A DNA stretch of 64,000 nucleotides from Micromonospora acroterricola (GCF_003172955.1 NZ_QGKR01000149.1:62001-126000); one strand, 5' to 3'. Positions 1 through 10,480 are shown, counted from the stretch's first letter. The notes: a model not told the origin generated them from the sequence alone. Numbers and translations: made by a program.

Positions 1-2
1 GC

Positions 3-1025
<1,023 letters not shown>

Positions 1026-1051
1026 CCCCGACCAATTCCTGACACCGCACC

Positions 1052-1083
1052 TGTGGCGCGGCGGCCTCGGCCGCCGCGCCACA
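1052..1083. terminator. Strong hairpin between convergent xylanase and kinase genes
   Basis: Perfect inverted repeat: TGTGGCGCGGCGGCC at 1052-1066 pairs with its complement at 1069-1083, leaving about a 4-nt loop (CTCG). It lies 27 nt after the xylanase stop and before the end of the opposite-strand kinase gene, so it can end transcripts from both sides. There is no U-tract, as is usual in actinomycetes. Confidence 0.75.
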
Positions 1084-1206
1084 CCGGGTCCGCACAAGCC
1101 CGGCACCATCCCCGGCCGGCGGGCCGGCGATCCTCAGGCCGGATCCGCCCGGGGCACGCGCCGAGGCAGGCGCCGCTGTCCGCGACGTGGCCTGCGCCAG
1201 CGTCGA

Positions 1207-2664
1207 CTAGCCCCGGGGCGTTGCGGTCCCTCCGGCTGCCGATTCCTCGACCGTTGGCTCCGCCGTCGGGCCCTCCGTCGGCTCCTCCGTCGGCTCCTCG
1301 GTCGGCTCCACGGTCGGTGCCACCGTCGTATCGTCCGTCGGCGCTACCGTCGGTTCCGGGGAGGCGCTCTCCGACGTGGTGGGACCGGGTGCGCCCACAC
1401 TGCTCCCGCCGGACGGCGTGGGCCGGGCTGTCGTCCTCTCCCCTGCCGACCGGGTGGCCGTCGGGGCAGGAGATCCGGGCGCCCGCACCGGCACACTGGC
1501 AGAACCGCGGGTTTCCGGCTCGCCGCCACCGCCGCCAGGGCCGGGTCCAGGTCCAGGGCCAGGTCCAGGTCCGTCCTGAGATGGCGACACGGCAGGGGGG
1601 ACCGCGGGGGGCACCGACGGTCGCCCGGTCGGGCCGGGCATCATCCCGGTGGGATCAGCGAGCACCAGGACGGCACCGGCGGCGGCCAACGATCCGAGAA
1701 GCACCGCGAGCGTCGTACGGTGACGACTGACGGCCCGGCTCCGCGCACCGCCGACGGTCGACCGCCGGGTCGCCAGGAGCGCGGTTCGCGCCCCGGCGGA
1801 GGTCGCCCCGGTAGCGGCCTTCACCTGCCCGTCGGACGAGTCCGCGAGGGCCTGCGCCGCGGCGGCCATGGCCGCCGCCGTCGGGAACCGGTCAGCGGGC
1901 TCCTTGGCCATCGCGGTGGCCACCAACTGCCGCACCTCCGCCGGGACGCCTTCGGGCAGCGGCGGCGGGTTCTCTTCGAGGTGCTGCAGCGCCACGGCGA
2001 CGGCGTTGTCACCCTGGTACGGGGGTCGACCGGCGAGGCAGTGGTAGATGACGGCACCCAGCGCGTAGATGTCGATCGCCGAGGTGGTCTCGTTCCTGGA
2101 CACCTGCTCGGGTGCCATGTACAGGGCCGTGCCGACGACCTGGTTCGTTCCGGTCAGGCTCGCCGCCTCCTGGGTGACGGCAACACCGAAGTCAACGAGT
2201 ACGACGTGCCCGTCGGGCTCGATGATCAGATTGTTGGGCTTGACGTCACGGTGCACCACGCCGGCGTCGTGCGCGGCCTGCAGGGCGCGGGCGGTCTGCG
2301 CGGCGATCGACAGCGTCTCGGCGACGTCCAGTTGGCCGACCTCGGCGATCCGCTCCGACAGGGGCTGGCCCTGCACGCATTCCATCACGATGTAGGCGAG
2401 GACCGGCGCTCCGTGCCGGGACATCTCGCCGTAGTCGTAGACCTGGGCGACACCCGGGTGGCGCAGTGCCGCCATCGCGCGTGCCTCGCGGCGGAACCGT
2501 TCGCCGAAGCCCGCGTCGGTGACCAGTCGGGGGTGCAGCATCTTGACGGCCACGCAGCGGTCCAGCGTTTCGTCGACCGCCCGCCACACATCGCCCATAC
2601 CGCCACTGGCGATGCTTTCGGCCAGACGGTAACGGTCTCCGACGAGTTGCCCCACACTCGGCAT
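1207..2664 (-). CDS. Transmembrane Ser/Thr protein kinase (PknB-type)
   Basis: 485-residue Hanks-type kinase. The N-terminal catalytic domain spans about residues 10-270, with the glycine-rich loop IASGGMGDVW, ATP-binding Lys41 (VAVKML), the HRDVKPNN catalytic loop (Asp140) and DFG (Asp158). A basic juxtamembrane stretch leads to one transmembrane helix at about 319-336. The C-terminal ~150 residues are predicted extracellular and low-complexity: a Gly-Pro run and PTEE/EPT repeats, with no PASTA domain. The family phosphorylates Ser/Thr on regulators or transporters; the ligand and substrate here are unknown. ATG at 2664. The oxidoreductase at 2858 is divergent. Confidence 0.92.
   Translation of the reverse strand: MPSVGQLVGDRYRLAESIASGGMGDVWRAVDETLDRCVAVKMLHPRLVTDAGFGERFRREARAMAALRHPGVAQVYDYGEMSRHGAPVLAYIVMECVQGQPLSERIAEVGQLDVAETLSIAAQTARALQAAHDAGVVHRDVKPNNLIIEPDGHVVLVDFGVAVTQEAASLTGTNQVVGTALYMAPEQVSRNETTSAIDIYALGAVIYHCLAGRPPYQGDNAVAVALQHLEENPPPLPEGVPAEVRQLVATAMAKEPADRFPTAAAMAAAAQALADSSDGQVKAATGATSAGARTALLATRRSTVGGARSRAVSRHRTTLAVLLGSLAAAGAVLVLADPTGMMPGPTGRPSVPPAVPPAVSPSQDGPGPGPGPGPGPGGGGGEPETRGSASVPVRAPGSPAPTATRSAGERTTARPTPSGGSSVGAPGPTTSESASPEPTVAPTDDTTVAPTVEPTEEPTEEPTEGPTAEPTVEESAAGGTATPRG
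1262..1320. repeat. Tandem 12-nt repeat coding the acidic Pro/Thr tail of the kinase
   Basis: Near-perfect 12-nt units (CGTCGGCTCCTC type) encode the alternating EPTE repeats of the kinase tail. A second short repeat at about 1537-1575 (6-nt units) encodes its Gly-Pro run. Such tracts may vary in length between strains. Confidence 0.6.
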
Positions 2665-2857
2665 GAAACTTCCGGTACCCCGTACTCGCCGATCTCAAGC
2701 ACGCCGGCACCAGGGGTGGCCCGGACCCGGCGCCCGGCGCACTCGTCGTTCGTCGATCCTGCCACTCGGCACATGCGCGGCGGCGGCTTCGGCGGGATCG
2801 GTCCACCGGGGTGCCACCGCGGCCTACGCTGCCCCGGGTACGAGGAGCGGGGACGTG

Positions 2858-3745
2858 ATGAATCAGGTACGGCAGGTGGCGGTACTCGGGCTCGGCGGCA
2901 TGGGCGCGCCGATGGCCGCGAACATCCTTCGGGCAGGTCTGCCGACGGTCGTCTGGAACCGGCGCCCGGAGCCCGCCCGCCGACTCGGTGAGCAGGGCGC
3001 GGACGTGGCCGGAAGCCCGGCCGACGCGGTGCGCCGAGCCGACGTGGTGGTGACGATGGTGACCGACGCGGACGCGGTCCGGTCCATCGCCACGGACCAG
3101 GGCATGCTGGCCGCGATGGCGCAGGGCGCGGTGTGGGCCCAGATGAGCACCATCGGCGTCACCGAGACCGAGCGCCTCGCCCGGCTGGTCGCCTCGAAAC
3201 GTCCCGACGTGGTCATGGTGGACGCCCCGGTCGCGGGCAGCCGTGGCCCGGCCGAGCAGGGCCAGCTCGTCGTCCTCGCCTCCGGACCGGAGCAGGTCCG
3301 GGACCAGGTCGCACCGGTCTTCGACGCGGTCGGACACCGTACCGTCTGGGTCGGGCCGGCCGGCGCCGGTTCCCGGCTGAAGCTGGTCAACAACCTGCTG
3401 CTCGCCTTCGTCGCCGAAGGGCTCGCCGACGCCGTCGCGCTCGGCGAAACCCTGGGCCTGGATCGCGCGGCGACCCTGGCAGCCCTGAAGGGAAGCCCGC
3501 TCGTCTCGCCCTGGGCCGCCGAGAAGCTGGAGCGGATCGGCCGCGACGACTACACCGCGCAGTATCCCCTCGCGCTGGCTCTCAAGGACGTCAACCTGGC
3601 ACTGCGCGAAGTCGGAGCCGGTCAGCTCCCCGCCGCCGAAGCTCTGGCCGCGGAGTGGCAGTGGGTGGTGGATCAAGGGCTCGGCTCCGAGGATCTGACG
3701 GTGGTCACCCAGGCCCTGTCCCGGTTGGGCGAATCACCCCTCTAG
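2858..3745 (+). CDS. 3-hydroxyisobutyrate dehydrogenase family NAD(P)-dependent reductase
   Basis: 295-residue beta-hydroxyacid dehydrogenase. It has an N-terminal Rossmann fold with GLGGMGAPMA, a substrate-binding loop DAPVAGSRGPAE, and the catalytic Lys in LKLVNNLLLA at the start of the all-helical C-terminal domain. The family reversibly oxidises small 3-hydroxy acids or reduces glyoxylate/succinic semialdehyde-type substrates; the exact substrate cannot be read from sequence. ATG at 2858 is chosen because GAGGAG lies just upstream and the Rossmann strand begins within 10 residues. The frame is open further upstream, but that part overlaps the kinase start and looks non-coding. Confidence 0.88.
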   Translation: MNQVRQVAVLGLGGMGAPMAANILRAGLPTVVWNRRPEPARRLGEQGADVAGSPADAVRRADVVVTMVTDADAVRSIATDQGMLAAMAQGAVWAQMSTIGVTETERLARLVASKRPDVVMVDAPVAGSRGPAEQGQLVVLASGPEQVRDQVAPVFDAVGHRTVWVGPAGAGSRLKLVNNLLLAFVAEGLADAVALGETLGLDRAATLAALKGSPLVSPWAAEKLERIGRDDYTAQYPLALALKDVNLALREVGAGQLPAAEALAAEWQWVVDQGLGSEDLTVVTQALSRLGESPL

Positions 3746-3806
3746 TACGCCGGCCCTCGTCACAACGGCTTCCACCAGGTGTATCGGGCGGCGCTATCGT
3801 CGGGGA

Positions 3807-4373
3807 ATGCCGGTGCCGTCGCGACGGGTGGTCAGCGCGGAGCGTGTCGTCCAGGGCGGGTGTGTGTTCTTCCTCCGTAACGCCACTCTCGACATGAACG
3901 CGCTCGCCGACAGCCTTTCGGTCAGCCGAGCCACGCTCTACCGGGTGGTGCACAGCCGCGACCGGCTGCTCGGTGACGTGCTCTGGCGCCTCGCGGAGCG
4001 GCTCCTCACCCGAGCCTGTGCCGAGACCGCCGCCACCGGCGTCGAGGGGGTGCTCGAGACGACCCGTCGGTTCGCCGTCGGGGTCCGCCAGGCTCGGCCG
4101 TTCCGGGCCTTCCTGCGCGCCGAGCCGGCGACGGCCGCGCGGGTGCTGTTCACGCCGGCCGGCGGCGTGCACGCCCGGGTCGTCGATGCGCAGAAGGGCA
4201 TTCTGGTCGCCGCGGCCGGCGACCCCACCTGGTCGCCGGCCGATCTCGACGGCGCCGCGTTCCTGTACGTGCGAATCGTCGAGTCCATGCTGTACGCGGA
4301 GCTGATCCATGGGCGGCGGGCCGATCCCGCCACCGCGGAACGTGCCGCCCGGGCGGTGCTCGAAGCGTGCTGA
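3807..4373 (+). CDS. QsdR/TetR-like transcriptional regulator
   Basis: 188 residues. A short N-terminal helix-turn-helix (MNALADSLSVSRATLYRVVHSRDRLL) is followed by an all-helical ligand-binding half, as in QsdR-type TetR regulators. It lies 61 nt downstream of the dehydrogenase on the same strand, so the two could be cotranscribed. The target and ligand are unknown. The N-terminal extension before the HTH is short, and the first in-frame ATG with an open upstream region is used. Confidence 0.8.
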   Translation: MPVPSRRVVSAERVVQGGCVFFLRNATLDMNALADSLSVSRATLYRVVHSRDRLLGDVLWRLAERLLTRACAETAATGVEGVLETTRRFAVGVRQARPFRAFLRAEPATAARVLFTPAGGVHARVVDAQKGILVAAAGDPTWSPADLDGAAFLYVRIVESMLYAELIHGRRADPATAERAARAVLEAC

Positions 4374-4476
4374 GCGGCGGCTGCGACAGCCGTCTCAGCT
4401 CTCCGCCGCCCGGTTCCGACGCCATTGAAGACCGTTTATGGTACGGCCAGGAAGTCGTCGTGAAGGAGTTCTCGCC

Positions 4477-5883
4477 ATGACACGTCCACCGCGTACCGCC
4501 GCCCTCGCCGCCGCTCTGGTCACCACCCTGGTCGCCACGCTGCTCGCCTCGACACCGGCGGGCGCTGCCGCACCCGGTGAGCGGGAGCCGATCGCCCGCG
4601 CCGCGGTTCGCGGTCCGATCCCGGGCACGGTGCCGGGCGACCCGCTCGCTGAGCGGCTGGCCGACACCTACCCCTTCTTCTCGACGCCGTCCGATCTGGC
4701 CGCCAAGGGCTACGTCGAGGAGGAGTTCTATCTCTCCGGTGTCGCCGACGGCTGGGACACCGCCGGCAACCAGGTCGCCACCGACGTGGCGTACCAGACC
4801 CGGCTGGTCGTGCGCCGGCCTGCCGACCCGCGCCGGTTCAACGGCGTCGCCCTGGTGGAGTGGCAGAACGTCACGGCGGGGTACGACCTGGACGCGCTCT
4901 GGAACGCCGAGTCGACGATCCGCGCCGGCGACGCCTGGATCGGTGTCTCCGCCCAGCGGGTCGGTGTCGACCAGCTCCGGGGCTGGAGCCCGACCCGGTA
5001 CGGCGGGCTCGACGTCACCGGCGGGGGACGGTACGTCGGCGACCAGCTCTCGTACGACATCTTCGCCCAGGCCGGCAGGGCCGTCGCCGACCCGCGGGGG
5101 GTCTCGCCGCTGGGCCGGCTGCGCGCCCGCACCGTGCTGGCCATCGGCGCCTCGCAGTCGGCCGGCCGGATGACGGTCTACTACGACCGGGTCCTGCCCC
5201 AGGTGCAGCCGGTGTTCGACGGGTACGGCTTCATCGTGGGCTCCGCGCCCACCCGGGTCGGCGACGAGCCGGTGTTCCAGGTGCTGTCGGAGACCGACGT
5301 GCGCACGCCGGTCCGCCCGGCCGACACCGACCGGTTCCGCCGGTGGGAGGTGGCCGGCGCGGCACACAGCGGCCAGAACGGCCAGGTCTACCGGGCGCCG
5401 ATCCAGGAGCGCGACCTGGGCGCCGCCCCGGTCTACACCTGCGCCCGGCCGCCGTTCAGCCGCGTGCCGATGCAGCACGTGACCGCCGCCGCGTACGCCC
5501 ACCTGGTGCGCTGGGTGGAGCGGGGTACTCCGCCGCCGACCGCGCCGCCGCTGGTGTTCAACCCGGATGGCACGAAGGCCCGTGACGCCCACGGCCTGGC
5601 CCGCGGCGGGATCCGGCTGTCGCAGGTCGCCGTGCCGACCGCGCTGAACACCGGCGACAACGCCGGCGAGTCGTTCTGCGTGCTGTTCGGCACCTATCAG
5701 CCGTTCGACGAGGCCACCCTGGACCAGCTCTACCGGACCCACGCCGGCTACGTGGCCCGCGTGGTGACCGCCGACGTCCGCAATGTCGCCGCCGGCTACC
5801 TCCAACCGGCCGACGCCGCCGAGAATCTCCGCGAGGCACTTCGCGCCGACGTGGGACGCCACGGCGGCACCCGCCGCCCGTGA
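4477..5883 (+). CDS. Secreted alpha/beta-hydrolase domain protein (Abhydrolase_10-like)
   Basis: 468-residue exported hydrolase. ATG 4477 has a good ribosome site (GAAGGAG) and begins a Sec-type signal peptide (MTRPPRTAALAAALVTTLV...) with cleavage near STPAGAAA; an ATG 39 nt upstream lacks such a site. The core has a nucleophile region AIGASQSAGRM (GxSxS rather than the classic GxSxG) and a late His in the AAHSGQ segment, typical of the large actinobacterial family annotated only as alpha/beta hydrolase domain-containing protein. It is probably an esterase; the substrate is unknown. Confidence 0.83.
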   Translation: MTRPPRTAALAAALVTTLVATLLASTPAGAAAPGEREPIARAAVRGPIPGTVPGDPLAERLADTYPFFSTPSDLAAKGYVEEEFYLSGVADGWDTAGNQVATDVAYQTRLVVRRPADPRRFNGVALVEWQNVTAGYDLDALWNAESTIRAGDAWIGVSAQRVGVDQLRGWSPTRYGGLDVTGGGRYVGDQLSYDIFAQAGRAVADPRGVSPLGRLRARTVLAIGASQSAGRMTVYYDRVLPQVQPVFDGYGFIVGSAPTRVGDEPVFQVLSETDVRTPVRPADTDRFRRWEVAGAAHSGQNGQVYRAPIQERDLGAAPVYTCARPPFSRVPMQHVTAAAYAHLVRWVERGTPPPTAPPLVFNPDGTKARDAHGLARGGIRLSQVAVPTALNTGDNAGESFCVLFGTYQPFDEATLDQLYRTHAGYVARVVTADVRNVAAGYLQPADAAENLREALRADVGRHGGTRRP

Positions 5884-6269
5884 GCAACTGGTACGCCGGC
5901 GCACCCCGCTGACCCGGGTCCTCCGGGCGTCGGGACAGAAGCTGCCCATCGTCGGGCTCCCTCCCCCATCCGGTCGGCGATCATCCGCCTCGTGGGCACC
6001 GTCCTACCGGCGGTGGTATCTCGGCGAGCACGCCGCACCGCACAGTCCGGTGACTTATGGTGAAAAACCGGCGCGGCCACCGTCGTCCGAGGTGCGACGC
6101 GGGCGTCCCCGATCAGGGCCGTCGACCTTCACGTTGTCGAGGCGAAGGACGGACCGATGACCGAGGGAACATCGCGGCGCCACGTACCGGTGGCCCGACA
6201 CCGCCGTACGACAGCTGACGCCGGAACAGGCGCCTTTCCGGTGGTCGGCGCGCGCCGCGTCCACCACTG
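5884..6269. other. Intergenic region without a supportable gene
   Basis: About 386 nt separate the hydrolase from the next membrane protein. Short open frames on both strands have arginine-rich shadow-type translations and no ribosome site. A somewhat AT-richer stretch around 6050-6070 could hold a promoter for the downstream genes. Nothing else is recognised. Confidence 0.5.
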
Positions 6270-6746
6270 ATGGACTGGGCCGGATGGGCGTTGTTCGGGT
6301 TGGTCGCCACCGCGGCGCTCACCGCGGCGCAGATCACTGCTCAACTGGCCGGCCTCACCCGCCTCGACTTTCCCCTGGTGCTCGGGACCCTCGTCACCGA
6401 GGATCCCGACCGGGCCCGCGTCTTCGGGTTCTTCATCCACCTCTGCGCCGGTCAGGGTTTCGCCCTCGGCTACGCGGCCACGTTCGCCCTGCTCAACCGT
6501 GCCACCTGGTGGATCGGGGCACTGCTCGGGACCGTCCACGTCGGGATCGCGCTGACGGTGCTCCTGCCGCTGCTGCCGGGTGTCCACCCGCGCATGGCCT
6601 CCCAGCGGGCGGGCCCGGCCAGCACGGCCGTGCTGGAGCCGCCCGGCCTGTTCGGCGTCAACTACGGCATCCAGACTCCCGTGGTCGCGGCTGTTGTCCA
6701 CGTCATCTACGGGGTGGTCCTCGGGCTGCTGCTTCAGGCAGCTTGA
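6270..6746 (+). CDS. Small integral membrane protein, function unknown
   Basis: 158 residues with four likely transmembrane helices (about 5-27, 48-66, 74-100 and 134-155). The polar loop LTRLDFPLVLGTLVTEDPDR lies between helices 1 and 2. The ATG overlaps an upstream stop (TGATGG). It sits 34 nt before the GH15 gene and is probably cotranscribed with it. I do not recognise a characterised family; similar short proteins occur in actinobacteria. Confidence 0.7.
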   Translation: MDWAGWALFGLVATAALTAAQITAQLAGLTRLDFPLVLGTLVTEDPDRARVFGFFIHLCAGQGFALGYAATFALLNRATWWIGALLGTVHVGIALTVLLPLLPGVHPRMASQRAGPASTAVLEPPGLFGVNYGIQTPVVAAVVHVIYGVVLGLLLQAA

Positions 6747-6780
6747 CCCTCGTCCGACGACTCGTCAGGAAGCGATCTCC

Positions 6781-8598
6781 ATGACCAGCGGATCCGACAC
6801 GAGGTGTCCCCGGCCGTCAGCGCCGATCAGCGACTACGGGCTGTTGAGTGACACACGTACCGCCGCCCTGGTCGCCGGAGACGGCGGGATCGACTGGTTC
6901 TGCGTGCCCCGCTTCGACGGCGAGCCCCTGTTCGGCCGGCTGATCGGGGGCCCGGACGCGGGAACGTTCCGGGTGGGCCCGGCCGGACCGGCCACGGTCG
7001 TCGAGCGGCGCTACCGGCAGCACACCGCCACCCTGGAGACGACATGGGCGGTAGGCGGCAGCCGGCTCACCCTCACCGAGGCCATGGTGGCCGAGGTCAG
7101 CGGACGCCTGCTGCCCACGACACTGATCGTGCGGCGGCTGTCGACCGAGGAATCGGCGGTCGACGCCGTCGTCGAGTTCGATCCCCGCCTCGGCGTGCGG
7201 CACCGCCGGCCCCGGGTCCACCACCGGCACCCCGCCGTGATGTGTCAGTGGGGGTCGCTCGCGGTCTCTCTGGGCTGCGCGCCCAACCTCACCATCGAAC
7301 CAGGTCGGCCCGCCCTAATCACGGTCACGCCGGGCCGGCCCGTCACCCTGGTGCTGGCCGTGGCCTACCGCGAACCGCTGATCCACGTCGAGCCGGCATG
7401 GGCCTGGGAACTGCTCACCGAGGACGAGGACCGCTGGCGGGCCTGGAGCGCCGAGATCGACGGCTCGCTGCCTTTCCGGGACCACGTCGTACGAAGCCTG
7501 CTGACCCTGCGGCTGCTGACCTACTCGCCGTCGCGAGCGCCGGTGGCCGCACCCACGACGTCGCTGCCCGAAGATCCGGGCGGGGCACGGAACTGGGACT
7601 ACCGCTACGTCTGGCCTCGTGACGCCAGCATCGGCGTCAGCGCGTTCCTCAGCGTCGGCAAACTCGACGAGGCCCGCGGTTTCCTCGCGTGGCTGCTGCA
7701 CGCCACCCGGCTCCAGCGGCCACGCCTGCCGGCGCTGCTCACCCTCCACGGCCGTGACGTACCCGCAGAGCGGGAACTTCCCGGCTGGCCCGGGTATCTC
7801 GGCAGCGTGCCGGTACGGATCGGCAACGATGCCGCCGCCCAGCACCAGCTCGACGGCTACGGCTGGCTGATCGACGCCGCCTGGACGTTCGTGCAGGCTG
7901 GGCAGCGCCTCTACACCGAAGCGTGGCGGGCGGTGCGCGGCTTCGCCGATGTGGTCGCCCGTTGCTGGCAGGAGCCCGACGCCGGCATCTGGGAGGTCCG
8001 CCAAACTGCCCAACACGTCCATTCGAAGCTCATGGGCTGGCTCGCTCTGGACCGGGCCCTGCGCATCGCCGACACTCATCCCCTGCCGAACCGCCAACGC
8101 CGACTCTGGCGGGAAGCACGAGATGCCATCGCCGCCGAGGTCCGGGCATCGGGCTTCAACCCGGCAACGGGCAGCTACGTCCGCGCCTACGGCTCGGCGG
8201 ACCTGGACGCGGCCCTGCTCATCCTGCCGCTGCTGGAGATGGACAGCGCCGAGTCGCCCCGGGTGCACGGCACCATCGACGCCGTCCGGGACGGGCTGTC
8301 CGCCGGCGGTCCGCTGCTCTATCGCTATCCGCCGGGACGTGACGGTCTCCCCGGCACCGAAGGCGCGTTTCTGCCCTGCTCGTTCTGGCTGGTTCAGGCC
8401 CTCGCCCGCACCGGGCGCCGCGTCGAGGCGATCGAGATGTTCCAGACCATGCTCAGCCACGCCAGCCCACTCGGCCTCTACGCGGAAGAGCTCGACCCCG
8501 CGACCGGCGCCCAGTTCGGCAACTACCCCCAGACGCTCACCCACGCGGCGCTCGTCCAGGCCGCACTCGCCATCCGGGACGCACCCGTCGACCCGTGA
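6781..8598 (+). CDS. Glycoside hydrolase family 15 protein (glucoamylase/trehalase-like)
   Basis: 605 residues. The N-terminal beta-sandwich region begins PISDYGLLSDTRTAALVAGDGGIDWFCVPRFD, the hallmark of bacterial GH15 proteins. The (alpha/alpha)6 barrel starts near GARNWDYRYVWPRDASI and ends with EELDPATGAQFGNYPQ, carrying the late catalytic-region Glu. The family hydrolyses alpha-glucosidic bonds in malto-oligosaccharides or trehalose. ATG 6781 is chosen because GGAAG precedes it and conserved sequence begins soon after; the open frame upstream overlaps the membrane gene. No signal peptide, so it is cytoplasmic. Confidence 0.9.
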   Translation: MTSGSDTRCPRPSAPISDYGLLSDTRTAALVAGDGGIDWFCVPRFDGEPLFGRLIGGPDAGTFRVGPAGPATVVERRYRQHTATLETTWAVGGSRLTLTEAMVAEVSGRLLPTTLIVRRLSTEESAVDAVVEFDPRLGVRHRRPRVHHRHPAVMCQWGSLAVSLGCAPNLTIEPGRPALITVTPGRPVTLVLAVAYREPLIHVEPAWAWELLTEDEDRWRAWSAEIDGSLPFRDHVVRSLLTLRLLTYSPSRAPVAAPTTSLPEDPGGARNWDYRYVWPRDASIGVSAFLSVGKLDEARGFLAWLLHATRLQRPRLPALLTLHGRDVPAERELPGWPGYLGSVPVRIGNDAAAQHQLDGYGWLIDAAWTFVQAGQRLYTEAWRAVRGFADVVARCWQEPDAGIWEVRQTAQHVHSKLMGWLALDRALRIADTHPLPNRQRRLWREARDAIAAEVRASGFNPATGSYVRAYGSADLDAALLILPLLEMDSAESPRVHGTIDAVRDGLSAGGPLLYRYPPGRDGLPGTEGAFLPCSFWLVQALARTGRRVEAIEMFQTMLSHASPLGLYAEELDPATGAQFGNYPQTLTHAALVQAALAIRDAPVDP

Positions 8599-8615
8599 CG
8601 CCGGGTGCGACCAGC

Positions 8616-9599
8616 TCAGACGGTGATGACGACCTTCGCCCGCGCGTGCTCACCTTCGAGGTACCGCATGGCTCGGGGCACCTCGTGGAGCGGGTAGGTC
8701 CGGTCGATGACCGGGGTGAGGCGGCCGGCTTCGGCGTGGGCACGGAGCGTGTCGAGGTGCTGCCGGCCGGGTGCCGTCGTGAGGATGACGATGCGGTGTC
8801 GGACGAAGGGTGCCAGCAACCGACCGCGCGCGATGAGCCCGACCGGTCCGATGAGGCTGCCGCCGCGGTAGACGCCGCCGCCGGAGAGCACCAGCGTTCC
8901 GCTCGGGGTCAGCACCCGCCGGAGCGCGGTGAGTGAGCGGTTGCCGACCAGGTCGAACACGACGTCGAAGCGGCGGGTGTCGTGGGCGAAGTCGTCGCGG
9001 GTGTAGTCCACGACGTGGTCGGCGCCGAGGGAGCGGACCAGGTCGACGTTGCGGGTGCTGCACACCCCGGTCACGGTCGCGCCGATCACCTTGGCCAGCT
9101 GGACGGCCAGAGTTCCGACGCCGCCGGAGGCGCCGTTGACGAGGACGTGGTGGCCCGACTCGACCCGCCCGACGTCGCACAGTCCCATGAGCGCGGTGAT
9201 ACCGGCCAGGGGTAGGGCCGCCGCCTGCTGCGGCGTCAGGTTCGCCGGCATCGGCGCGACCAGAGCGTCGGGCACGCACACGTACTCGGCGAACGCGCCG
9301 TTGGCGTCGCCGAGGTCGCCGAAGACGGCGTCGCCCGGGCGCACCTGTCGAACGTGGGTGCCGACGGCCTCGACCCGGCCGGCGAAGTCGCGGCCGCGAA
9401 TGCGCGCCCGGGGCCTCGACCGGCCCATGGTCAACCGCGCCATCCGGGGGTCGCCACGCATGACATGCCAGTCGTACGCGTTGAGCGCGGCGGCCTCGAC
9501 CCGCACGAGCACCTCGTCGGCGGCGGGCACCGGCACCTCGACGTCTGCGATCTTGAGGGTGTCCGGGGGGCCGTATCGGTCTTGGACGATCGCCTTCAT
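8616..9599 (-). CDS. Zinc-less MDR alcohol dehydrogenase/quinone oxidoreductase-like protein
   Basis: 327-residue NAD(P)-dependent medium-chain reductase. It has a GroES-like N-terminal half (YDWHVMRGDPR..., GRDFAGRVEAVG) and a Rossmann half with NGASGGVGTLAVQLAK. No structural-zinc cysteine cluster is present, which fits the quinone-oxidoreductase subgroup. The start MKAIVQ at 9599 has GGGGAGAG upstream; the in-frame ATG 15 nt earlier is less likely. Two copies of a 17-bp palindrome separate it from a divergent TetR gene, so it is probably repressed by that protein and induced by a small electrophilic or aromatic ligand. Confidence 0.88.
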   Translation of the reverse strand: MKAIVQDRYGPPDTLKIADVEVPVPAADEVLVRVEAAALNAYDWHVMRGDPRMARLTMGRSRPRARIRGRDFAGRVEAVGTHVRQVRPGDAVFGDLGDANGAFAEYVCVPDALVAPMPANLTPQQAAALPLAGITALMGLCDVGRVESGHHVLVNGASGGVGTLAVQLAKVIGATVTGVCSTRNVDLVRSLGADHVVDYTRDDFAHDTRRFDVVFDLVGNRSLTALRRVLTPSGTLVLSGGGVYRGGSLIGPVGLIARGRLLAPFVRHRIVILTTAPGRQHLDTLRAHAEAGRLTPVIDRTYPLHEVPRAMRYLEGEHARAKVVITV

Positions 9600-9615
9600 C
9601 TGCTCTCCCCTCATT

Positions 9616-9664
9616 GGTGTACGCCGTACACCTCATGAGGGAATATAGGTGTACGCCGTACACC
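9616..9664. promoter_or_regulatory. Twin TetR operator palindromes
   Basis: Two identical copies of GGTGTACGCCGTACACC at 9616-9632 and 9648-9664. Each is a perfect dyad around a central base. The copies lie 32 bp (three helix turns) apart in the 112-bp gap between the divergent oxidoreductase and TetR genes, the expected place for an autoregulating repressor. Confidence 0.85.
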
Positions 9665-9711
9665 TGTCAAGAGGATTATGGTTCACCCACCGCCGGAGGA
9701 CGAGGAGTGAG

Positions 9712-10455
9712 ATGGCTGAGCAGGCTGAGACGCTGCGCCGGACGCCGCTGAGCAGGGACCGGATCCTGCGCGCCGCCGTGGCGCTCGCCGACGGGGCCGG
9801 GATCGAGTCCCTCAGCATGCGCAACCTCGCTCAGGATCTCGGCGTCGTGCCGATGGCCCTCTACAAGCACGTGGCGAACAAGGACGAACTGCTCGAAGGC
9901 ATGATCGACTTGGTCGTCGGTGAGATCGATCCGCCCACGCCGGACACCGACTGGAAGCACGGGGTCCGCCAACGCATCCTCTCGGCGCGGCAGGTGCTCC
10001 AGCGCCACCCCTGGGCACCGCTGGCGATCGAGTCGCGGAACATGGCGACGCCGGCGATCCTGTCCTACCTCGACTCGATGATCGGGACGTTTCGCGCCGG
10101 CGGATTCTCCGTCGACCTCGCGCACCACGTGATGCACGCGATGGGCAGCCGGATCCTGGGCTTCAGCCAGGAACTGTTCGACGCCTCCCGGCGCGCCGGC
10201 CGGTCCGGCACGACCAACCCGGACCCACCGACGGCCCTGCCGCCGGAGATCGCGGCCAGGTTCCCGCACGTGGCGGAGATCGCCATGGCGGCGTCCCACG
10301 ACGACACGTCCGTCCTGGGACAGGGCTGTGACGACCAGTTCGAGTTCGAGTTCGCGATGGACCTGCTTCTGAACGGCATCGAACGACTGCAACAGCAGGG
10401 CTGGACATCGTCACCCGGCCGCCGCGAAACGTCAGCCGCAAGCCATGACGCTTGA
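9712..10455 (+). CDS. TetR/AcrR family regulator with TetR_C-type ligand domain
   Basis: 247 residues. The N-terminal HTH contains LSMRNLAQDLGVVPMALYKHVANKDELL, and the C-terminal ligand domain resembles that of the tetracycline-repressor class (TetR_C). ATG 9712 follows GGACGAGGAG; a GTG upstream lies inside the operator and is rejected. It is divergent from the MDR reductase with paired palindromic operators between them. The likely role is a repressor of itself and the reductase, released by a ligand that cannot be read from the sequence. Confidence 0.9.
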   Translation: MAEQAETLRRTPLSRDRILRAAVALADGAGIESLSMRNLAQDLGVVPMALYKHVANKDELLEGMIDLVVGEIDPPTPDTDWKHGVRQRILSARQVLQRHPWAPLAIESRNMATPAILSYLDSMIGTFRAGGFSVDLAHHVMHAMGSRILGFSQELFDASRRAGRSGTTNPDPPTALPPEIAARFPHVAEIAMAASHDDTSVLGQGCDDQFEFEFAMDLLLNGIERLQQQGWTSSPGRRETSAASHDA

Positions 10456-10480
10456 CCAGAACGTTCTACCGACCCAAACG

